Below, in pieces: positions 12,893-17,566 of a stretch of DNA of 17,566 nucleotides. Numbering within the stretch: position 1 is the first letter of the stretch; the number at the start of each line of letters is the position of its first letter. Where the stretch lies: assembly GCA_964502775.1 (NCBI GenBank), contig CAZCYE010000032.1, positions 1 through 17,566 on the forward strand, read 5' to 3'. The notes beneath the pieces were generated by a model. That model was given only the letters and a program-made list of their open reading frames with translations, did no database searches and had not been told where the DNA came from. This stretch comes from CAZCYE01 sp964502775 (GTDB lineage Bacteria; Actinomycetota; Acidimicrobiia; IMCC26256; PALSA-555). Position numbers and translations under genes: made by a program.

Positions 12893-14137
12893 TCACATGT
12901 AGTCGACGGGGTTGACCGGGTTGCCGAAGATGCGCACCTCGAAGTGCAGGTGGGGCCCGGTGGACAGGCCGGTCGAGCCCACCCAGCCGATCGTCTGGCC
13001 GACGCCCACGGTCTGACCCACGCCCACGCCCAGGCGCGACTGGTGCGCGTACAGGGTGGCCATGCCGCCACCGTGATCGATGACGACTGCATTGCCGTAG
13101 CCGCCCTGCCGGCTCGCGATCACCACTCTCCCGGCCCGGCACGCCCTGATCGGCGTACCCGACGCGATCGCCATGTCGACGCCCGTGTGGATCCTCACGT
13201 ATCCGAGGATGGGATGCAGGCGAGAGCCGAACCCGCTGTTCACGGCGGCGGGCACCGGGCGCGCCCCGCACGCCCCGGGGCTGCCGGGGGTGGCACCGAT
13301 TCGTCGCAGGGTCGCGGCGATCGAATCCGAGGCGACCGCCAACGCGGCGAGCTCGCGTTCGAACTCCGCCCGACGAGAACGGATGCTGGCCACGATGCTC
13401 GCCTCGGCCGCTTCCTCGGCCGCGAGCTGGGCCCGGGCCGGTTCGAGCTCGGCGCGCAGCGCAGTCACCGCGTTGAGGTCGACCTGCACCTCCAGCGCGG
13501 CCGCGTCGGCCTTGCGCTTCTTGGCATCGACGGCGCGCCGGCGATCGGCCACCTCGTCGCGCAGCGCCTGCACGCGTGTGACGATGTCTTCGCGATCCTG
13601 GGCTGCGAGCCCGAGGTAGTGGCTCCCCGATACGAGGTCGTCGGGGCGGGCGGCCAGCCCGACGGCCACCTGCGCGCCACGACGCGCGTTCCGGTACATG
13701 CCCGCGGCGGACCGGCCCAGCTCGTCGCGCGCTCCCCCGAGCTCCTCCCGGACCGCGTCGAGGCGCTGCACGAGCGTCGCGTGCTCGACCGCCAAGCGCT
13801 CCGCCTCGGCCCGTAGGGGGGCAAGGCGCGCCTCGATGCCGGCGATCTGGACATCGAGCTCGGCGACGCGCGCGTACAGGGGCGCGGCGCGATTGCGGAT
13901 CGCCTGGAGGTCGGTCAGTGCCGCGGCCTCGGCCGCGGACGCCTCACCGATCTGGTCGAGGAGCTCGGAGCGGCGGTCGCCGTTGGACTGGGCGCCGGCG
14001 GTGAGCACCGGGAGCCCGGCACCCAGGCCGAGCACGCCCACCATGACGACCACGCCCAGCATCCGGCGCCCGGCCCCGCGGCACCGGGGGCGCGCGCGGT
14101 CCGGGTGTCGGTCAGGTGAGGTGCAGCGGAGAGGCAT
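12893..14137 (-). CDS. Secreted coiled-coil M23 (LytM) peptidase, EnvC-like
   Basis: A 414-residue wall hydrolase or hydrolase activator. A basic n-region and hydrophobic MLGVVVMVGVLGLGAG (26-41) ending near AGAQS form a signal peptide. Residues 55-285 are heptad-rich coiled coil in two blocks with LEP and GMYRNARRG between. The LytM domain (about 295-414) keeps the zinc and catalytic residues: His317 and Asp321 in HTGVD, His365 in YAHQS, and His396 and His398 in GPHLHFE, so it should be an active endopeptidase, unlike degenerate EnvC. Downstream of ftsEX and in the same orientation, it is the likely periplasmic partner of FtsX. ATG 14137 is used; ATG 14062 is a shorter option. No Shine-Dalgarno is seen. 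Confidence 0.9.
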   Translation of the reverse strand: MPLRCTSPDRHPDRARPRCRGAGRRMLGVVVMVGVLGLGAGLPVLTAGAQSNGDRRSELLDQIGEASAAEAAALTDLQAIRNRAAPLYARVAELDVQIAGIEARLAPLRAEAERLAVEHATLVQRLDAVREELGGARDELGRSAAGMYRNARRGAQVAVGLAARPDDLVSGSHYLGLAAQDREDIVTRVQALRDEVADRRRAVDAKKRKADAAALEVQVDLNAVTALRAELEPARAQLAAEEAAEASIVASIRSRRAEFERELAALAVASDSIAATLRRIGATPGSPGACGARPVPAAVNSGFGSRLHPILGYVRIHTGVDMAIASGTPIRACRAGRVVIASRQGGYGNAVVIDHGGGMATLYAHQSRLGVGVGQTVGVGQTIGWVGSTGLSTGPHLHFEVRIFGNPVNPVDYM

Positions 14138-14232
14138 CAGGGAAGTGAGGAGACACAGCGGGTCCTACGGGACCGACGGGCAGCCGGGGCGGCCGACGGT
14201 GCCGGCCGGCCGGACGGTGACGGGAGACGGCC

Positions 14233-14261
14233 AGGGTAGGCAACTTCAGCCACACGGGCAA
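14233..14261 (-). promoter_or_regulatory. Promoter of the M23 peptidase gene
   Basis: TTGCCC (14261-14256), a 17-nt spacer and TACCCT (14238-14233), about 96 nt upstream of the ATG. The rest of the 188-nt gap to ftsX contains a GCCAC/GTGGC hairpin near 14250-14280 just upstream. The gene can therefore be expressed apart from ftsEX. Confidence 0.4.
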
Positions 14262-14325
14262 CATCGCCCCCGAGTGGCCTCTCCGGTAACGCCGGGCCGT
14301 GGCCGCCATTGCAGGTCGGCGGGCC

Positions 14326-15213
14326 TCAGGTGCGCAGGAACCGCCGCAGCCCGATCATCGAGCCAATGAGCCCGACGACGGCGCCCAGGGGCAGCACGTA
14401 CAGCACGGAGATGCCCAGCGCGTCGCCAACCGTGGCCACGAAGCCCCTGAAGGAGCGAACATCGAAGGCGGCGCTGTTGAAGAAGGCCCAGAAGCCGAAC
14501 ACGCCCCCGAAGGCCAGCACGGCACCGAGGACCCCCTGCACCACGCCCTCGGCCATGAACGGGACGCGCACGAACCAGTTGGACGCGCCCACGAGGCGCA
14601 TGACCTCGATCTCTCGACGCCGAGCGAAGGTGGCCAAGCGGATCGTGTTCACGATCAGGAACAGCGACGAGAACAGCGACACAGCGCCGAGCACGACCAT
14701 GAGGCGCTTGATCCCGTCAGTGACGTTCAAGACGTCCTCCAGCGCCTTGTCCGGTGTCGCCACCTCGTCGACCCCCGGCTCCACGCCGTAGCGGCGCTGG
14801 ATCGCGGGCACGTCCTCCGCCCGGTCGGGCTTGATCCGGAACGAGGTGGGAAGGTCCCGTGCCCGCGTGTTCTCCACGAGGCTTGCCTGCTCGTCCGCGA
14901 AGAGGCGCTTGAACTCCTCGTACGCAGCCTGCTTGTCGAGAAACTCGAACGACTCCACGTCGGGGTCGGATTCGAGCGCGGCCCGGACCTCGGCGATCTG
15001 GTTGCTGGTCGCGTCGACGTTCATGAAGATCTCGGCCTTGATGTCCCCCTTGATCTGCGATGTCCCCGAATCGACCCAGCGCGACATCAGGATCACACCG
15101 CCGAACAGCGCCAGCGAGACCCCGACGGTGAGCACGCCGGCGACCGTCATGAGGATGTTGCGCCGGAGCGAGACCAACGTCTCGCGCGCGAAGTACTGGA
15201 CCCGTGACCACAT
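14326..15213 (-). CDS. ftsX: Cell-division protein FtsX
   Basis: Membrane half of the FtsEX complex, which couples ATP hydrolysis in the cytoplasm to cell-wall hydrolases outside. The 295-residue protein has a short N-terminus, TM1 at about 20-43, a large extracellular loop (44-168), then TM2 (171-192), TM3 (222-245) and TM4 (268-290). Family motifs are ARETLVSLRRN at the start and RREIEVMRLVGASNWFVRVPFMAEG between TM2 and TM3, the FtsE-coupling loop. It follows ftsE by 20 nt. In M. tuberculosis the extracellular loop binds the RipC hydrolase; here the adjacent M23 protein is the natural candidate partner. Confidence 0.96.
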   Translation of the reverse strand: MWSRVQYFARETLVSLRRNILMTVAGVLTVGVSLALFGGVILMSRWVDSGTSQIKGDIKAEIFMNVDATSNQIAEVRAALESDPDVESFEFLDKQAAYEEFKRLFADEQASLVENTRARDLPTSFRIKPDRAEDVPAIQRRYGVEPGVDEVATPDKALEDVLNVTDGIKRLMVVLGAVSLFSSLFLIVNTIRLATFARRREIEVMRLVGASNWFVRVPFMAEGVVQGVLGAVLAFGGVFGFWAFFNSAAFDVRSFRGFVATVGDALGISVLYVLPLGAVVGLIGSMIGLRRFLRT

Positions 15214-15233
15214 GCGGCTAGGTGCTCATCCGC

Positions 15234-15920
15234 TCAGTTACCCACCCCGTAAGCACCCTTGGCCTCGTCGCGGATCATCGCGCCCTGGTCGAGCTGCACC
15301 ACACGGCGGCGCATCGCATCGACGATGCGCTGGTCGTGGGTAGCCATCACCACCGTCGTGCCGGTGCGGTTGATCCGATCCAGGATGCGCATGATGCCGA
15401 CGGTGGTGGCCGGGTCGAGATTGCCCGTGGGCTCGTCGGCCAGGAGGATCAGGGGCCGATTCACGAACGCGCGCCCGATCGAGACGCGCTGCTGCTCGCC
15501 ACCGGAGAGCTCGTTGGGGAACCGCCCCGCCTTCTTGGCCAACCCGACGAGATCCAGCACCTGGGGCACCTGCGCCCGGATCACGTGGCGGGGTCGCCCG
15601 ATCACCTCCATGGCGAAGGCGACGTTCTCGTAGACCGTGCGGGTGGGCAGCAGCTTGTAGTCCTGGAAGATCGTGCCGATGTTGCGCCGGAGCTGGGGCA
15701 CCTTCCAGTGCGAGAGCCGGGAGATGTCGCGCCCGGCGACGATGATCCGCCCGTCGCTCGAGCTCTCCTCGCGCAGCAGCAGGCGCAGGAATGTGGACTT
15801 GCCCGACCCCGACGGGCCGACCAGGAACAGGAACTCGCCCTTGGCGACATCGACCGTGATGTCGCGCAGCGCGGTGACGTTGCCCTTGTAGGTCTTGGTG
15901 ACGTTCTCGAACCTGATCAT
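15234..15920 (-). CDS. ftsE: Cell-division ATP-binding protein FtsE
   Basis: ATPase subunit of FtsEX. The 228-residue ABC domain has all motifs: Walker A GPSGSGKS (35-42), Q-loop FQDYKLLP (Gln86), signature LSGGEQQR (138-145), Walker B ILLADEP (158-164) and switch His195 in ATHD. The FQDYKLLPTRTVYENVAFAMEV and ADEPTGNLDP segments are typical of FtsE rather than of general LolD-like ABC proteins. Start ATG 15920, with a weak GAGG 3 nt upstream. A candidate extended -10 (TGGTACCCT) lies about 110 nt upstream, and prfB is 253 nt away in the same orientation. Confidence 0.97.
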   Translation of the reverse strand: MIRFENVTKTYKGNVTALRDITVDVAKGEFLFLVGPSGSGKSTFLRLLLREESSSDGRIIVAGRDISRLSHWKVPQLRRNIGTIFQDYKLLPTRTVYENVAFAMEVIGRPRHVIRAQVPQVLDLVGLAKKAGRFPNELSGGEQQRVSIGRAFVNRPLILLADEPTGNLDPATTVGIMRILDRINRTGTTVVMATHDQRIVDAMRRRVVQLDQGAMIRDEAKGAYGVGN

Positions 15921-16173
15921 GGCCTCGTGGGGGCGCCGGCACGGCGACGGAGCGGCGACGGTGCGGCGATTGGGCGGCGATTGGGCGGCGGAGCGACGAT
16001 CGGGCGACGGCGAGCGTCACCGGCGCCGAGGGTACCAGCCGCTCCCTCCGATCCGGTGGAGCGCCGTCGTGCGCCTCAGCGGGTTCTCAGGTTCGCGCCC
16101 CGCGCCACCGTGCACGTGGTCGCGAGTGCTCTCCAGTTTTCCGAGTCCGCCGTCGCGCGCGCCACCGGGTGCA
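15921..16173. other. Intergenic region between prfB and ftsE with short G/C repeats
   Basis: Holds a run of CGGCGATTGGG and CGGCGA-type repeats (about 15941-16010, two exact copies of GCGGCGATTGGG-like units near 15963-15986) and a candidate ftsE promoter. No gene is supported; a GTG frame at 16020 runs out of frame through ftsE. Confidence 0.45.
16029..16037 (-). promoter_or_regulatory. Candidate extended -10 promoter for ftsE
   Basis: TGGTACCCT on the minus strand: a TGn extension directly ahead of TACCCT. The -35 is poor, as expected for an extended -10 promoter. The implied leader is about 100 nt. Confidence 0.38.
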
Positions 16174-17286
16174 TCACTGCGGTGTCGGAGCGTGGCGGCG
16201 GCGCCACTGGAGCCAGGCCTCCATGAAGTCGTCGAGATCGCCGTCGAGCACGGCGTCCACGTTGCCGGTCTCGTGGCGGGTGCGCTCGTCCTTCACCAAG
16301 CGGTACGGCGCGAGCGTGTACGTCCGGATCTGGGAGCCGAACGCCACGTCGGCCTTGGTACCGGCGAGGCGGGCGAGCTCCGCCTCCCGCTCCTGGCGCT
16401 GCCGCTCGGCGAGGCGCGCCGCGAGGATCTGCATGGCCCGGGCCTTGTTCTGCATCTGGGAGCGCTCGTTCTGGCACGACACCACGATGCCCGTGGGCAG
16501 GTGGGTGATGCGCACCGCCGAATCGGTCACGTTCACGTGCTGGCCCCCGGCACCCGACGAGCGGTAGGTGTCGATGCGCAGATCGCCGGAGTCGATCTCG
16601 GGCTCCTCGGCGTGGTCGAGCGCGGGCACCAGGTCGAAGGACGCGAAGGCCGTCTGGCGCCGGGCATTGGCGTCGAAGGGCGAGATCCGGATGAGGCGAT
16701 GCACGCCGCGTTCGCTCGACAGCAGCCCGAAGGCGTAGCGGCCCTTCACCGTGAAGGTGGCCGACGTGACACCGGCCTCCGTGCCGAGCTGGAGCTCGTC
16801 GATGACCACCTCGAACCCGCGCCGCTCGGCCCAACGGCTGAACATGCGGAGCAGCATCTGGGTCCAGTCCTGGGCATCGGTGCCCCCGGCCCCCGAGTGC
16901 ACCTCGCAGATGGCGTCGCGCTCGTCGTGGTCGCCCGTGAACAGTGCCCGCAGCTCCAAGTCGCCCAGCGCGGAAGCCAGCTCACCGAGCCCCGCGGCGA
17001 TCTCGGTCTCGACGGAATCGTCGGCCTCCTCCTGGGCCAGCTCCGCGAGGGTCTCGAGATCGGACAGACGACGCTCGAGGTCGTCGATCAGCCCGATGTC
17101 GTCGTGGGCGCGGGCCAGCTCGCCGGTCACCAGCCGGGCGCGATCCGGGTCGTCCCACAGACCGGGCTCGGCGGCCTCCACCTCGAGCGCCTCGGCTCGG
17201 GTGCGCGCCTCGTCGATCCGCAGGTACGCCCGGGCGTCGGCCACGCGGCGACGGCACTCGGACAGGGAATCGGAGAAGTCACGCAC
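16174..17286 (-). CDS. prfB: Peptide chain release factor 2
   Basis: Releases nascent peptides at UGA and UAA. The 370-residue protein has the anticodon-like SPF tripeptide (202-204, in RISPFDANARRQTAF) and GAGGQHVN with the catalytic GGQ at 247-249. The N-terminal coiled coil and the conserved HSGAGGTDAQDW are intact. Unlike many RF2 genes, this is one uninterrupted frame: no in-frame TGA or +1 frameshift site near codon 25, so the usual autoregulation is absent. The start is GTG 17286, 20 nt after the secA stop. secA-prfB-ftsE-ftsX is the usual actinobacterial order. Confidence 0.97.
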   Translation of the reverse strand: MRDFSDSLSECRRRVADARAYLRIDEARTRAEALEVEAAEPGLWDDPDRARLVTGELARAHDDIGLIDDLERRLSDLETLAELAQEEADDSVETEIAAGLGELASALGDLELRALFTGDHDERDAICEVHSGAGGTDAQDWTQMLLRMFSRWAERRGFEVVIDELQLGTEAGVTSATFTVKGRYAFGLLSSERGVHRLIRISPFDANARRQTAFASFDLVPALDHAEEPEIDSGDLRIDTYRSSGAGGQHVNVTDSAVRITHLPTGIVVSCQNERSQMQNKARAMQILAARLAERQRQEREAELARLAGTKADVAFGSQIRTYTLAPYRLVKDERTRHETGNVDAVLDGDLDDFMEAWLQWRRRHAPTPQ

Positions 17287-17306
17287 GACCAGGGCCGGAT
17301 CGGCGA

Positions 17307-17566
17307 TCAGCGACCGTGGCAGAGCTTGTACTTCTTGCCGCTCCCGCAGTAGCAGGGCTCGTTGCGCCCGGGCGTCTTCTCCACCCGCACCGGGACGTTC
17401 ACGATCTCCTCCCCTTCGGCCCCGATCGCGTCGGGAGCGTCGCTCCCTATGTCGCCCATGCCGCCCATGGCACCCATGTCGGCCAGGGGGGGTGCGGCCC
17501 CCAGCCCAGCCGCACCCGGACCCGCGCCGACCTCACCGCCGCCGTCGGCCGCCACCGCGGCGACCG
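17307..17566 (-). CDS. secA: SecA C-terminus (partial)
   Basis: The last 86 residues of the preprotein translocase ATPase, cut by the right edge. It ends in VEKTPGRNEPCYCGSGKKYKLCHGR, the SEC-C zinc motif CxCxSGKKYKxCH that binds SecB-like partners and ribosomes. Before it lies a Gly/Ala/Met-rich flexible linker (GAMGGMGDIG). SEC-C motifs occur in other proteins too, but position before prfB strongly favours SecA. The Walker motifs are outside the window. Confidence 0.88.
   Translation of the reverse strand, partial: VAAVAADGGGEVGAGPGAAGLGAAPPLADMGAMGGMGDIGSDAPDAIGAEGEEIVNVPVRVEKTPGRNEPCYCGSGKKYKLCHGR

Noticed and set aside
14138..14325. Possible cyclic di-AMP (ydaO-type) riboswitch upstream of the M23 gene
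   Set aside because: Actinobacterial wall-hydrolase genes often have one, but I could not match its conserved blocks. Only a simple hairpin and a promoter are visible.
15238..16020. 260-codon frame starting at GTG 16020 downstream of TACCCT
   Set aside because: It runs in another frame through ftsE, is Arg/Ala/His rich and has no domain, so it is a shadow of ftsE.
17200..17286. Programmed +1 frameshift in prfB
   Set aside because: The frame is continuous from GTG 17286 with no in-frame TGA near codon 25.

Overview
This is a high-GC (about 70% by eye) actinobacterial chromosome segment. The best guess is a deep-branching Actinomycetota lineage such as Acidimicrobiia, but no rRNA or other taxonomic marker is present, so this is inference. 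Supporting signs are the mec-cysO-cysM cysteine operon (known from Mycobacterium), two families tied to mycothiol (a PIG-L/Mca-like deacetylase and an MDMPI-like protein), a DUF3052 protein, and several genes that look leaderless. The region reads mainly as ordinary core chromosome. I found no CRISPR array, insertion sequence or phage.

Layout. Positions 1-3656 (minus strand) hold a tight operon: mec (JAMM peptidase), cysO (ubiquitin-like sulfur carrier), cysM (cysteine synthase), a Sua5-type threonylcarbamoyl-AMP synthase, murI (glutamate racemase) and the start of an MBL-fold hydrolase. Apart from the Sua5 gene, the order resembles Rv1334-Rv1339 of M. tuberculosis. smpB is divergent at 3765-4235, followed by a scramblase-like protein on the minus strand and then ssrA (tmRNA) at 5153-5504. 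SmpB and tmRNA together form the trans-translation ribosome-rescue pair. A gene-poor stretch of about 300 bases with signs of decay follows ssrA.

Positions 5849-12751 are a looser accessory run: an Mca-like deacetylase, a Tat-exported FAD oxidoreductase of the berberine-bridge type, a small DUF2007-like protein, a small protein made of two copies of a helix-turn-helix motif, a membrane fatty-acid desaturase, an MDMPI-like protein, a SRAP (YedK/HMCES) abasic-site protein coupled to a DUF3052 gene, and a divergent 1-Cys peroxiredoxin. Positions 12893-17566 (minus strand) are the conserved block secA (3' end), prfB, ftsE, ftsX and an M23 peptidase. FtsEX and the coiled-coil M23 protein probably act together in septal wall hydrolysis.

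Items most worth a second look: a 44-nt inverted repeat that includes the mature 3' acceptor strand of tmRNA; a recurrent TAnnnT hexamer 5-7 nt before start codons that lack a Shine-Dalgarno, implying leaderless mRNAs; a 21-bp exact inverted repeat pair 6 kb apart, both copies reading YPGEQR in one frame; the double-HTH mini-protein; and a paired direct repeat between the DUF3052 and peroxiredoxin genes. I see no clearly new multi-gene system.
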